From Olsenella sp. oral taxon 807 (GTDB lineage Bacteria; Actinomycetota; Coriobacteriia; Coriobacteriales; Atopobiaceae), in NCBI RefSeq assembly GCF_001189515.2, contig NZ_CP012069.2:2480001-2544000 (forward strand): a DNA stretch of 64,000 bases, given 5' to 3'. The translations under genes and the position numbers were made by a program. Positions 24,419 through 33,449 of this stretch are shown here, piece by piece. Every line of letters starts with the position of its first letter. Positions within the stretch are counted from its first letter, which is position 1. Under the pieces are notes generated by a model. That model did no database searches and was not told the DNA's origin. It worked only from the letters and a program-made list of their open reading frames with translations.

Positions 24419-25843
24419 TCAGCCAGAGAGGCGAGAGAGGTCGGGTGGGGGAATGACGAGGGAGCGCTCCGACAGGCCGAGCCGCCCCAGTTCCTCGCGG
24501 GCTCCGATGTCTTCCGCCACGAGCATCCGCGCCAGGAAGGGCACGAGGTAGAGAGGGATGTAGTGCATGGGCTTTCCCGCGCGAAGCTCGGTGGAGACGT
24601 TGGCCTCGGAGACTACGAATGCTTTCTCGATGCCGAACTCCTCGACTGAGAGCAGGTTGTTTAGGGCGACGTGGCGCTTATAGGTCTTGCCGGACTTCAC
24701 CTCGATGGGCAGCACCTTGCCCTGCAACGTCTCCCCGATGAAGTCGACCTCTCCCCTACCGCTGTGCCGGTGGTAGCGTAGGGCGACCCCTGCCGAGGCA
24801 AGCTCCTGTGCCACGACGTTCTCGTAGATGCCGCCGCAGTTTACGTCCCGCTCCCCCGCAATAACGGCAAGGGAGACGGGCACAGGGTAGCGGCGCATAA
24901 GCATACCCGTATCAGAGAGGTAGAGTTTGAAGCGATTGGGCTCCTCGGTGCGCCGAAGCATACTGCGCGGTTCGGTAACGTTCACGGTCTTAAGCGCCGC
25001 TCGTGCGGAGACGAGCCACTGGAAATCATTGGCGTATCGCTCGTAGGTGGCCTTCTTGCGCAGCGACCGTAGCTTGAAGCGCTTGTTCTCCTTGTCGAGC
25101 TGGCTGGGGATGTCGTCGTAGATGGACGTGACCTGCAAGGCCCGCTCCCCCGCGTAACGAGATATGTCCGCGCGATAGAGCTCGATGAGGTCCCTCTGCG
25201 TATCCCGCACCGCACCGAGGTCATTGCGTGAATCGATATAGCGCTGGACGGAGGCGGGCATGCCTCCCACCACCACGTAGAGATGGAAGAGCTGGAGGAG
25301 TTGATCGTGCAACGATTCCTCGACGGGGGAGAGGCTCGTGAAATGCCGCTCGAGCCGGGTGATAAGCGAATCGGTCGCCCCCTGCGACCAGAGGAACTCC
25401 TCAAAATCGAGGGGATACATCGTCTCGATCCTCAGGGAACCCACGGGGAACGAGCGCACACGGCGAAGCTCGACTCCCAGTAGCGATCCCGACATCACAA
25501 GTCGGAACCGTCCGTCCTGCACAAGGTATTTCGAGAGCGTGACGAGGTTTTGCGCCTCCTGCACCTCATCGAAGAAGACAAGGGTCTTTCCTGACACAAT
25601 CTCGTGGCCCACCATCAGGGACAAACGCTCCACCAAGGAACGGACGTCCTGTGCCCCAGAGATAGAACCGGCCTGCGCATCCCTAAGGAAGTCCACTTTC
25701 ACATAGTCAGCAAACTCCTGCCGAGCGAACTGCTCGATGAGGAAGGTCTTTCCCACCTGGCGCGCCCCATCAACCAGAAGCGCCTTCTCAGGTGCCTCGG
25801 CCTTCCAGGAGAGGAGCTTCTCATAGGCTCTTCTTTTAAGCAT
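24419..25843 (-). CDS. AAA_14/DUF4143 ATPase
   Basis: 474 aa from ATG 25843 (MLKRRAYEKLL), chosen for GAGG 8 bp upstream. Walker A is VDGARQVGKTFL (about residues 25-36), Walker B is TLVFFDEVQEAQ (about 100), sensor is LVMSGSLLG. The C-terminal DUF4143 domain ends in a PD-(D/E)xK-like fold with RGEVDFIG and LPIEVKSG (E..D..ExK). The architecture is common and multi-copy in gut and oral bacteria; it may act on DNA, but its biological role is unknown. Related genes lie at 36346-37731 (intact) and 37995-38397 (fragment). It is a stand-alone gene. Confidence 0.88.
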   Translation of the reverse strand: MLKRRAYEKLLSWKAEAPEKALLVDGARQVGKTFLIEQFARQEFADYVKVDFLRDAQAGSISGAQDVRSLVERLSLMVGHEIVSGKTLVFFDEVQEAQNLVTLSKYLVQDGRFRLVMSGSLLGVELRRVRSFPVGSLRIETMYPLDFEEFLWSQGATDSLITRLERHFTSLSPVEESLHDQLLQLFHLYVVVGGMPASVQRYIDSRNDLGAVRDTQRDLIELYRADISRYAGERALQVTSIYDDIPSQLDKENKRFKLRSLRKKATYERYANDFQWLVSARAALKTVNVTEPRSMLRRTEEPNRFKLYLSDTGMLMRRYPVPVSLAVIAGERDVNCGGIYENVVAQELASAGVALRYHRHSGRGEVDFIGETLQGKVLPIEVKSGKTYKRHVALNNLLSVEEFGIEKAFVVSEANVSTELRAGKPMHYIPLYLVPFLARMLVAEDIGAREELGRLGLSERSLVIPPPDLSRLSG

Positions 25844-25991
25844 ATATACCTCGTATTTGTTTCTAACATAACCGATTCTGGCCTGCAATTATAGTTCAAC
25901 TCAACTACCTCACGACCTCTGTACCCTCCCCGATGCAATCCCCTGCCCCCAAAGAAGAGTCATATTCCAGGCGAAGGCCACCTCCTGGTCA

Positions 25992-26160
25992 GAGTGCGTC
26001 TTTCCGTGAGGGCGCCGACTCAGAGTGCGCTTTTACGTGAGGCGGTGCCGCGTTTGCGCAGGTGAGAAAAAGCGCACTTTACGGAAAAGCGCATTCTGTG
26101 AGGCCGGGCTCACGGAAAAGCGCAGTCTGGCTCCTGCGGCTCACGGAAAGCGCAGTCTGG
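25992..26160. repeat. Second array of the 20-bp GC-box repeat (six copies)
   Basis: Direct copies AGAGTGCGTCTTTCCGTGAG (25992) and AGAGTGCGCTTTTACGTGAG (26021) are followed by four inverted copies to 26160. The middle segment (GCGTTTGCGCAGGTGAG then AAAAGCGCAC) repeats the arrangement at about 675-700, so a unit of about 100 bp is shared, not only the 20-mer. It is intergenic. Confidence 0.78.
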
Positions 26161-26361
26161 CCATTTACAGGAGGCCCGATAAGCTGGGGATAACCGCGTT
26201 GCCCTGAGTCTCGTTACTGTGAACATCAAAAAATACACTGGCTTTGCGATCGAGAAGGGGGCAGAATCCCTTTGAGAGCAGGACGGGAGCAGGAAGCGAG
26301 GCAGAAGCAGGAGGGGGCGTCCCATGGGGATGTCCGACTTCCTTGAGAGGAGCCTTTCACG

Positions 26362-27243
26362 ATGAACACGCTTGCCCGGGGCATGGCCCTTGCGGGCGCC
26401 CTGTCGGCTGCGCTGGCGCGTGAGCTCAGGGCAAGGACATCCAAGCAACGAGGCGGCGAAGCCGGAGAGGCCCTACGTCGTGTCTCGACCACATACCACG
26501 AGAACGAGTTTTGGGTAAACGTGGACGGACAGAACGTCTACGGGCTGTCCTATGTCCCCGACGTCGGAGGCAGGTTGCCCCTCGTCATCCTCTCGCACGG
26601 CCTGGGTTCCGACCATGCGATCGCGGGGCCTTACGCACGGGAGCTCGCATCGCATGGGATCGTCACGATGACCTTCGACTTCAGAGGAGGCGCCGAGACA
26701 AACAGGAGCGACGGCACGCCTCGGGACATGTCAGTCATGACCGAAGCCCACGACCTGGAGGCCGTCCTCGCTATGGCACGCGGCTGGGACTGCGTAGACG
26801 AAGGGCGCATCGTGATCATGGGGGGTAGCCAAGGCGGTGCCGTGACCAGCATCGTAGCCGAGCGCGCGCAACCCCAGGTGGCTGGCGTGGTCCTCCTGTA
26901 CCCGGCGTTTTCCATCTTTGACCACGTGCACCGAGCCTGCAGCTCCCTCGACGAAGTACCCGAGAGCAACGACCTCCTCGGCTGGCTGACGGTCGGCTCC
27001 CGCTATGCGACGGACGTATGGGACTATGACTTCTACCAGCATATGAGCTATGAGGGGCCCGTTCTCATCATTCACGGCAGCGATGACAGCGTGATACCCA
27101 TCTCGTACAGCAGGCGCGCCGCCCGAACCTACCGCAACTGCGAGTACCACACCATCAGGCACGGCACACATGGGTTTTCCGGCCCTGCATACGATGAGGC
27201 GATGTCCTACCTGCTTGACTTCGTGGCACGCGTGTGCGCGTAG
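26362..27243 (+). CDS. Alpha/beta hydrolase (dienelactone hydrolase/esterase-like)
   Basis: 293 aa. The nucleophile elbow is MGGSQGG (Ser at about residue 155), the acid is Asp in IIHGSDDSVIP (about 233) and the base is His in RHGTHGFSG (about 262): a complete triad. The oxyanion strand is LSHGLGSDH. Residues 1-40 are basic and Ala-rich and could be a weak membrane anchor, but no clear cleavage site is seen. GAGAGGAG lies 10 bp before ATG 26362. A small-ester or peptide substrate is likely; the precise substrate is unknown. Confidence 0.85.
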   Translation: MNTLARGMALAGALSAALARELRARTSKQRGGEAGEALRRVSTTYHENEFWVNVDGQNVYGLSYVPDVGGRLPLVILSHGLGSDHAIAGPYARELASHGIVTMTFDFRGGAETNRSDGTPRDMSVMTEAHDLEAVLAMARGWDCVDEGRIVIMGGSQGGAVTSIVAERAQPQVAGVVLLYPAFSIFDHVHRACSSLDEVPESNDLLGWLTVGSRYATDVWDYDFYQHMSYEGPVLIIHGSDDSVIPISYSRRAARTYRNCEYHTIRHGTHGFSGPAYDEAMSYLLDFVARVCA

Positions 27244-27276
27244 GGCCAACGCGATCCCTCGGCAGCCCTTTGCCCC

Positions 27277-28134
27277 CTATGTCCAGACCTCCCCATCCGT
27301 GCGCCAGCCGATGAACGCCCACACCACGGGTAGCGAATAGTCCAGACGCCAGCCCTCGCTCGCCTCGCCCCCGGCACCCACGTGCCACACACGCTCGAGG
27401 TGCTCGGCCGCAAACGCGTCGAGCAGCGTCCGCTCCCGCCCGTCAAGAGGCTCGGAAACCACCATCTTCCGCAGCTCTGCCAGCCCATCGTCCAGCGTGG
27501 CAAAAGTCATGGGGCGAAGCGTGGGCAGGTACGCCACCACGGGAAGCCGCCCCAAGTCGCACAGGATGCCCACGGCGTCCGAGACCCTCTCTGGGCGCTC
27601 GTCGACCTCACGACCCAGCAGCGCAAGCAGCCTGGGGTCGCGCGAGGGCGTCACGCCAGCCGAGACGGTGATCGCTGCCTTGTGCCTAGCAACGCCATCC
27701 AGCCTCCGAAGGCGCTCCCGCATGCTCCTGGACCCGAGCGAGCGCGACGCGATGGCCGCGTCAACGCAGTTCTCTCCCAAGCCCTCCGCAGCCCAATCGT
27801 CTTCCCAGGCCAAAAGATGCGCCGTCACGGGCAGTCCTTCGTCAGCAACGACCCTGCCTAGGACCTTCAGCATCCTTTCGGCAAAGTCACAGGCATGTAC
27901 CGCGTGGCCCCGCCGGCCGAGCGGCACGGCGAGGGTGCCGGTCGCACAGCCCATGTCAAGCACCGTCTGTCCCGGCTCAAGCGCCAGCAGCCCAAGGAGG
28001 CGACTCTCATAGGTCCCGTCCGACCCTTGCGCAAACGTGGCGGCGCGCTTGTTCCAGTAGTCCCTGCCATCCAGAACCGACCCCTCCGCAACCGTCGCCC
28101 CCACCCCCCATTGTTGTCCCCACACTGGTGTCAT
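27277..28134 (-). CDS. Class I SAM-dependent methyltransferase
   Basis: 285 aa from ATG 28134. A GAGG 8 bp upstream and TATACT just before it favour this start over 28197. Motif I is VLDMGCATGTLAVPL (SAM-binding glycine loop), followed by acidic Asp in HACDFAERML and a motif near DAAIASRS. It resembles UbiE/COQ5-like or small-molecule methyltransferases in the N-terminal half; the C-terminal part is not diagnostic. Transcribed away from the lar genes, sharing a divergent region of about 240 bp with larE. Target unknown. Confidence 0.83.
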   Translation of the reverse strand: MTPVWGQQWGVGATVAEGSVLDGRDYWNKRAATFAQGSDGTYESRLLGLLALEPGQTVLDMGCATGTLAVPLGRRGHAVHACDFAERMLKVLGRVVADEGLPVTAHLLAWEDDWAAEGLGENCVDAAIASRSLGSRSMRERLRRLDGVARHKAAITVSAGVTPSRDPRLLALLGREVDERPERVSDAVGILCDLGRLPVVAYLPTLRPMTFATLDDGLAELRKMVVSEPLDGRERTLLDAFAAEHLERVWHVGAGGEASEGWRLDYSLPVVWAFIGWRTDGEVWT

Positions 28135-28199
28135 CCGCTGCCTCGCTACCCCAGTATAAGCGCGGACGTATGGATTCGACACGATTGCTGTAGGCATGG

Positions 28200-28373
28200 C
28201 TCTTATGCCGAGGGCATATGATATATCTTTGGTGCTGTAGGCTGCGCTCGGATGCGGGAACGGTGAGTTCGATGGGCATCACGTCTGGGAACAGGGAGCG
28301 GGGCTTCGGCCCGCCGCCTTGGCGGACCTTCCTTTCCGTGCGTCGCACCCTGCGGGAGAAATAGGAGTAGAGC
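28200..28373 (+). other. Leader region of the larEBC operon
   Basis: 174 bp upstream of larE. The AT-rich CATATGATATATCTTTGG (about 28215) may hold a -10 box. Downstream GC-rich stems (GGGGCTTCGGCCC and CCGCCTTGGCGG, about 28304-28330) could form a structured leader. AGGAG lies before ATG 28374. No riboswitch class could be assigned by eye. Confidence 0.35.
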
Positions 28374-29258
28374 ATGACGCGCGCCAACGTACAGGCAGCC
28401 ACTGACGTAGAGCAGCAGGCCGACATGGCTGTCGCCCATCAGAAGCTCGAAGACCTCAAAGACTATCTTTGCGAGCTGGGCAGTGTTGCCGTAGCGTTCT
28501 CCGGCGGGGTCGACTCGACTTTCCTCATGAAGGTCGCGCAAAACACGCTGGAAGACCATGCCTTAGCCGTCACCGCACGCCTCAAGTCGTTTCCCGAGCG
28601 TGAGTGCACAGAGGCGATCGACTTCTGTCACAAGGAGGGCATCCGCCACATCGCGGTCATCTTCGACGAACTCAGCATTCCCGGTTTTAGCGAGAACCCG
28701 CCTGAGCGCTGCTATCTCTGCAAGAGAGCGCTCTTTACCCGTCTCATGGAGGACGTGCGCAAGCGGGGCTTCTCCCATCTCTGCGAGGGTTCGAACATGG
28801 ATGACGAGGGTGACTACCGCCCCGGCCTCAAGGCGGTTGCTGAGCTAGGCGTCAAGAGCCCGCTGCGCCACGCGCAGCTCCACAAGGCCGAGATCCGTGC
28901 GCTCAGTCACGAGATGGACCTCCCCACTTGGGACAAGCCGTCCTTCGCCTGCCTCTCGTCGCGCTTCCCCTACGGGGAGGAGATCACGGATGAGAAGCTC
29001 GAGATGGTGGGCAAAGCCGAGCGGCTCCTGCTCGATCTGGGCTTTCGGCAGGAGCGCGTGCGGATCCACGGCGGAGGCGACCATAACAGCATCGCCCGCA
29101 TCGAGGTGCCCCCCTCCTCGCTCCAGCGGCTGCTCGACGAGCGAGAGAGAGTCTCTGAGGCCCTGCGCTCATATGGGTTCGCATATGTCACGATGGACCT
29201 CATGGGGTACCGCACGGGATCGATGAACGAGATTCTGTCACAGGACGGGAGGGCATGA
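28374..29258 (+). CDS. larE: LarE, sulfur transferase for the nickel-pincer cofactor
   Basis: 294 aa. The PP-loop is FSGGVDSTF (residues 42-50), which adenylates the cofactor precursor. Three conserved cysteines lie at C113 and C116 (ERCYLCKRALF) and C193 (SFACLSSRFPYG). LarE converts pyridinium-3,5-dicarboxylate mononucleotide to the dithiocarboxylate. In the well-studied sacrificial enzyme one Cys gives up its sulfur. Homologs with three cysteines of this pattern can hold an iron-sulfur cluster and act catalytically, which I infer here. First of a tight larE-larB-larC operon (4 bp to larB). Confidence 0.92.
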   Translation: MTRANVQAATDVEQQADMAVAHQKLEDLKDYLCELGSVAVAFSGGVDSTFLMKVAQNTLEDHALAVTARLKSFPERECTEAIDFCHKEGIRHIAVIFDELSIPGFSENPPERCYLCKRALFTRLMEDVRKRGFSHLCEGSNMDDEGDYRPGLKAVAELGVKSPLRHAQLHKAEIRALSHEMDLPTWDKPSFACLSSRFPYGEEITDEKLEMVGKAERLLLDLGFRQERVRIHGGGDHNSIARIEVPPSSLQRLLDERERVSEALRSYGFAYVTMDLMGYRTGSMNEILSQDGRA

Positions 29259-29262
29259 GGCA

Positions 29263-30042
29263 ATGGAGCGCGACGAGCTGAGGGCCCTTCTCAGGGCGGT
29301 GGCGGCAGGCCAGGTCGATGTGGACGACGCCTGCGCGCGCGTGGGCGAGGCACCTTTCGTCGAGCTGGGCTATGCCAAACCCGACGTGCAGCGTGGCGTA
29401 CGGCAGGGTGTCTCGGAGGTCATCTACGGCGCCGGCAAGACAGCCGAGCAGATAGCCGGCATCATGGATGCACTTGAGCAGTCGGGGCAGAGGCGCATCA
29501 TCGTCACGCGCCTCGATGCGAAGAAGGGCGACGAGCTCGAGACGCTCCTCAAAGAGGAGATGCCGAGGCTCGCAGACGGCTACCGCTACCTCGCCACCCC
29601 GCGCATGGGCATCCTCGGTGAGGCGCCTAAACCTACGGGCGTAGGCTACGTGTTGGTGATCGCGGCAGGAACGAGCGACCTCTACTGTGCCGAGGAGGCC
29701 GCCGTCACGGCTGAGATGCTTGGTAACGAGGTGCGTCGCGTGTACGACGCAGGCGTAGCGGGCATCCACCGGCTGCTCTCGCATACAGGGGACATCCAGC
29801 GCGCCTCGGTCATCATAGCCGTGGCTGGCATGGAAGGGGCGCTCGCGAGCGTGGTGGGCGGGCTCGCGTCCTGCCCCGTGATCGCATGCCCGACGAGCGT
29901 GGGCTACGGCGCCTCGCTCGGCGGCATCTCGGCACTTCTCTCCATGCTCAACTCTTGCGCGAGCGGTGCCTCCGTCGTAAACATCGACAATGGCTTTGGG
30001 GCCGGCTACCAGGCAAGCCTCATCAACCACGTGGGAAGGTAG
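29263..30042 (+). CDS. larB: LarB, carboxylase/hydrolase of nicotinic acid adenine dinucleotide
   Basis: 259 aa, the usual length. The N-terminal part (about 1-90) precedes a PurE-like domain with VLVIAAGTSDLYCAEEAAVT (about 129-148). That domain ends with CPVIACPTSVGYGASLGG.., NSCASGASVVNIDNGFGAGY, the LarB signature with catalytic Cys. LarB carboxylates NaAD and splits the phosphoanhydride to start cofactor synthesis. It sits 4 bp after larE and 7 bp before larC. Confidence 0.93.
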   Translation: MERDELRALLRAVAAGQVDVDDACARVGEAPFVELGYAKPDVQRGVRQGVSEVIYGAGKTAEQIAGIMDALEQSGQRRIIVTRLDAKKGDELETLLKEEMPRLADGYRYLATPRMGILGEAPKPTGVGYVLVIAAGTSDLYCAEEAAVTAEMLGNEVRRVYDAGVAGIHRLLSHTGDIQRASVIIAVAGMEGALASVVGGLASCPVIACPTSVGYGASLGGISALLSMLNSCASGASVVNIDNGFGAGYQASLINHVGR

Positions 30043-30049
30043 AACGACC

Positions 30050-31429
30050 ATGGGAAAGACCCTCTATTTGGAGTGCGAGAGTGGCATCAGCGGTGACATG
30101 GTGGTGGGGGCCCTGTTGGACCTCGGCGCCAACCAAGAGAGGCTCCTCGCCGCCCTGGAGAGCCTCCCTATGGATGGCTTCTCCGTACAGATCACGCGCA
30201 GGGCGGTGAGCGCCATCGACGTCTGCGACTTCGACGTCGTCCTCGACGAGGGGCACCAGAACCACGATCATGACATGGCGTACCTCTATGGCGGCCTAGA
30301 CGAGGCAGAAAGTCACAGCCATGAGCACCACCACGAACACCATGGGCACGGCGAGGGCCACCACCATCACGCACACCACGAGCACGGTCACGGCGGGGGC
30401 CACCACCACGAACACCGTCATCTCAGCGACATCGAGAGGATCATCAACAGCGGTAAACTCACCCCCCGCGCCCGCGAGCTTGCGAAGCGGATTTTCTCGA
30501 TCTTGGCTGAGGCGGAATCCAAGGCCCACGGCGTAGGCGCAGACGAGGTTCACTTCCATGAGGCGGGTGCCGTCGACTCCATCGTCGACGTTGTGGCAGC
30601 CGCCGTCTGCCTTGACGACCTCGATATCACACACGCGATCGTAGGGCCGCTCGCAGAGGGCCACGGACGTGTGCGCACCCAGCACGGCGTTCTGCCCGTG
30701 CCCGTGCCTGCCGTCGTGAACATCGCAGCCTCCTGCGGCCTTGTGCTCGCGCAGCGCGCCATGGAGGGCGAGTTCGTGACGCCCACGGGCGCCGCCATCG
30801 CCGCCGCCATTCGCACTGCCGAGGAGCTGCCCGCAGCCTACGTCATCAGAGCCGTTGGCACGGGTTCGGGCAAGCGTGCCTACAAGCCCGTGAGCACGCT
30901 GCGGGGCATGATCATCGAGCCTCGCGGGACAACAGCGACGGAGTCCCAGCCGGACGCTCACACCACTACGGACGCTGCCCCGAGCCGACTCTGGAAACTG
31001 GAGACCGAGGTGGACGACTGCACGGGCGAAGCCTTGGGCCATGCGCTCGAACGCCTCTTTGAGGTCGGCGTGCGCGAGGCTCACTACGTCCCCGTCTTCA
31101 TGAAGAAGAGTCGCCCGGCCTACCAGGTGGAAGTCCTCTGCGACGAAAGCCTCCTCGAGGCTGTGGAGCGGGTACTCTTCGAGGAGACCACGACCATCGG
31201 CGTGAGGCGTCACCGTATCGAGCGCACGACACTTTCCCGCCGCGAACAGACGATGGAAACGCCGCTCGGCCCAGCACGGGTCAAGCTCGTGACCCTGCCC
31301 AACGGCAGCGAGCGTCCCTACCCCGAACACGATTCCATAGCCTCGCTTGCCAAGGAAAAAGGCGTCTCCTACCAAGAGGCCTTCCGTACCACCCTACTGA
31401 TCGCCGAGGAACGGGACGCGAGGTCCTGA
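30050..31429 (+). CDS. larC: LarC, nickel insertion cyclometallase (single uninterrupted gene)
   Basis: 459 aa from ATG 30050; a longer frame to 29990 lies inside larB. The N-terminus LYLECESGISGDMVVGALLD is the LarC start. A histidine-rich stretch (residues 89-124, with over 20 His) probably stores or delivers nickel. The CTP-dependent domain follows, with FHEAGAVDSIVDVV and LPVPVPAVV, and the C-terminal LarC2 part has RHRIERTTLSRRE. In Lactiplantibacillus the gene is split and joined by frameshifting; here it is one frame. LarC inserts Ni into the dithio-cofactor to finish the pincer. Confidence 0.93.
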   Translation: MGKTLYLECESGISGDMVVGALLDLGANQERLLAALESLPMDGFSVQITRRAVSAIDVCDFDVVLDEGHQNHDHDMAYLYGGLDEAESHSHEHHHEHHGHGEGHHHHAHHEHGHGGGHHHEHRHLSDIERIINSGKLTPRARELAKRIFSILAEAESKAHGVGADEVHFHEAGAVDSIVDVVAAAVCLDDLDITHAIVGPLAEGHGRVRTQHGVLPVPVPAVVNIAASCGLVLAQRAMEGEFVTPTGAAIAAAIRTAEELPAAYVIRAVGTGSGKRAYKPVSTLRGMIIEPRGTTATESQPDAHTTTDAAPSRLWKLETEVDDCTGEALGHALERLFEVGVREAHYVPVFMKKSRPAYQVEVLCDESLLEAVERVLFEETTTIGVRRHRIERTTLSRREQTMETPLGPARVKLVTLPNGSERPYPEHDSIASLAKEKGVSYQEAFRTTLLIAEERDARS

Positions 31430-31490
31430 GAACTGTGCGTATCTCACGCGCCCCTGATGGGTCGACTCTTACGGGCCCCTTTTCATGAAA

Positions 31491-31522
31491 GGACCGCATC
31501 GGAAGAGCTTCCGATGCGGTCC
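31491..31522. terminator. Long perfect hairpin between convergent larC and larA
   Basis: GGACCGCATCGGAAG (31491-31505) and CTTCCGATGCGGTCC (31508-31522) form a 15-bp perfect dyad 61 bp after larC and 128 bp from the larA stop. It probably works as a bidirectional terminator, although U-runs are short. Confidence 0.65.
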
Positions 31523-31650
31523 TAAAGCACGGTATCGATGCCACTGATGACAGAGAGCCGATCGCGCCCGAGCAGGACCCGATGGGACCCGTGCTCAATC
31601 GGCCCTCATGTCAGCAAGACTGTAGCGACGGCCTCGCTGACATCTCCAAG

Positions 31651-32928
31651 CTACGCGCTGCAGGGCTTTACGATAACGGAGATGCCCTCGGGGATCACGG
31701 CTATCTTGGCGTTCTCGCCCTTCTCCTTCACAGCGATGTCTAGCGCCTCCTGAAGGGTCGGCACGAAGCGAATGTGCATGTCCTCGAGGATCTGCTTCGC
31801 GGATGGATCCGCCACGTACAGTACCTCATGGCGCGAGAGGATACGGGCAAGGATCTGGCTCTCCCACTGGTCAGCGATGGTGTCCTCCATCTTGACCTTC
31901 AGGATCATATCCTCGACCTCCTTGGCGGAAGCGGCATTCTTAAAGGTCTGGTAGAAGCCCTCTCCCCCGTGTCCATCGTTGCACTTGGACATCTCTATGA
32001 TGATGCCGTCCTTGTTGCAGCACGCCTCTGCGGCGGTCATGCTCTTGACGGACTGGTAGATGTTCTGGTCCAGTGGATATCCGCCGTTGGTGGTGATCAC
32101 GATGTCCGCATCCACACCGTCCACCGAGGAGAGATCCTTCACGAACTTGCAGCCGGTCTCGTGAGCCTCGGTCGGATCTCCCGCAAAGGCGGCGATCACC
32201 TTCTTGTCCGCGTCAATCGCGACGTTCAATATGAAGGCAAGCTTTGCCTGCTCGGCAGCAAACAGCATGTCCTTGTGGATCAGGTTGCCATCCAAGACGC
32301 CGGTCCGCGACTTGTCGGACGCAATGAAGGTGGAGCAATGGTTCGCAAAGACCGTCTTCTGGGATGCGATGCCCGGAAGGATGGACTTCCTGCCGCCGGA
32401 AAAGCCCGCAAAGAAATGGGGCTCGATGAAGCCCTCGGAAACCAAAAGGTCAGCCTCTACGGCGAGCTTGTTGATCAGAAGGCTTCCGCCCGAGGGAAGG
32501 GTGCCAAGGTGAACCATGTCCTCGTCCTTCTCGGACTCGTGAATCACGAATTTCTCGTTCTTGACCAGATCCTCGCCGAACTTGTCGATCATCTCTTCCT
32601 TGGTCGTGGGCCTGTGGAACCCGGTGGCAATCAGGATCGTGATGTTACAGTCGGGGTTATTTTTCCTAATTTCCTTCAGATAAAGGGGGAGGGTGACCTT
32701 GCTGGGGACGGGCCTCGTGTGATCTGACGTGATGATCACGATGTTCTTCTTGCCCTCTGCGAGCTCGCAGACGCGCGCACTCCCGATGGGATGCTCCAAG
32801 GCCTCCTGCACCAGCTCCTCCTGGGAACCCTTGGGGACGTACTCCACCGCCTTCGACTCCAAGACCGACGTGGAGTCCGGAAGCGTAAGCTCGACCTTCT
32901 CTCTTCCAAATGGGAATTTGACTAGCAT
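31651..32928 (-). CDS. larA: LarA, nickel-dependent lactate racemase family (DUF2088)
   Basis: 425 aa from ATG 32928, fixed by AAGGAGGT just upstream. Conserved residues: SDHTRP (68-73), His105 (GFHRPT), His171 (EPHFFAG), Lys181 (SGGRKSILPG, the lysine that bonds the pincer cofactor) and His197 (NHCS). All are offset by three from the L. plantarum LarA residues H108, H174, K184 and H200. It racemises lactate or a related 2-hydroxy acid. Unusually it faces the larEBC operon tail to tail rather than leading it, so the racemase and the cofactor genes have separate promoters. Confidence 0.92.
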   Translation of the reverse strand: MLVKFPFGREKVELTLPDSTSVLESKAVEYVPKGSQEELVQEALEHPIGSARVCELAEGKKNIVIITSDHTRPVPSKVTLPLYLKEIRKNNPDCNITILIATGFHRPTTKEEMIDKFGEDLVKNEKFVIHESEKDEDMVHLGTLPSGGSLLINKLAVEADLLVSEGFIEPHFFAGFSGGRKSILPGIASQKTVFANHCSTFIASDKSRTGVLDGNLIHKDMLFAAEQAKLAFILNVAIDADKKVIAAFAGDPTEAHETGCKFVKDLSSVDGVDADIVITTNGGYPLDQNIYQSVKSMTAAEACCNKDGIIIEMSKCNDGHGGEGFYQTFKNAASAKEVEDMILKVKMEDTIADQWESQILARILSRHEVLYVADPSAKQILEDMHIRFVPTLQEALDIAVKEKGENAKIAVIPEGISVIVKPCSA

Positions 32929-33124
32929 GGCTACCTCCTTTTTCGAAGCACCGCCTGAAACGTGCAAAGACTAAACACCCTTTTGCATCCCTATACCTAC
33001 ACCTCCATACTATTATGTTTTGGAAAAATGTACGTCAAGAAACCATGTGATTTGGCCTGCAAGCACCTGAAGTCGAGGGTCTACTGCTACTGCATGGATC
33101 ATCTGGTCTTCCCCGTATTTTTCA

Positions 33125-33449
33125 GAGGCTTCGTGAGTTCGTGTGGGTAGAGATCACGTCACCACCGCCCTTCCCGGCAGCGTTGGCCTCAGGTCCGAGC
33201 ACCCGGGCATCACGAGGGCCATGGGGTTGTCGATGTCGTGGGACCCGTGGCCCCGCCCGGTCGCGACCCTGGCCTTGTCGCTCGCCGCCCAGACGCGGGC
33301 CCGTCGGGCACGCTGTCTGGCATGGCGGCGGCGCCTCCTCGATGGCCGTTCTTCCCTTGGTGGAGAAAACAGGCCCACGCGAGTGGTGGCGCCGCCGCTA
33401 GGTTGGCGTCTTCACCGGGGCGTCAGCCCACGCAAACCCCCGAAGAGCC
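33125..33449 (-). mobile_element. 325-bp internally deleted ISL3-family derivative
   Basis: The left end (complement of 33429-33449) GGCTCTTCGGGGGTTTGCGT and the right end (33125 onward) GAGGCTTCGTGAGTTCGTGT match at about 17 of 23 positions, as imperfect ISL3 terminal repeats. The minus strand has a start MPDSVPDGPAS, then jumps to the transposase C-terminus VATGRGHGSHDIDNPMALVM and CSDLRPTLPGR. The centre of the transposase is lost, leaving a MITE-like element. The same start and end occur in the longer derivative at 62611-63263. No target duplication is visible. Confidence 0.72.

Noticed and set aside
30296-31375. 359-codon minus-strand frame opposite larC
   Set aside because: The valine-rich part is the complement of the His-rich larC segment; not a membrane protein.
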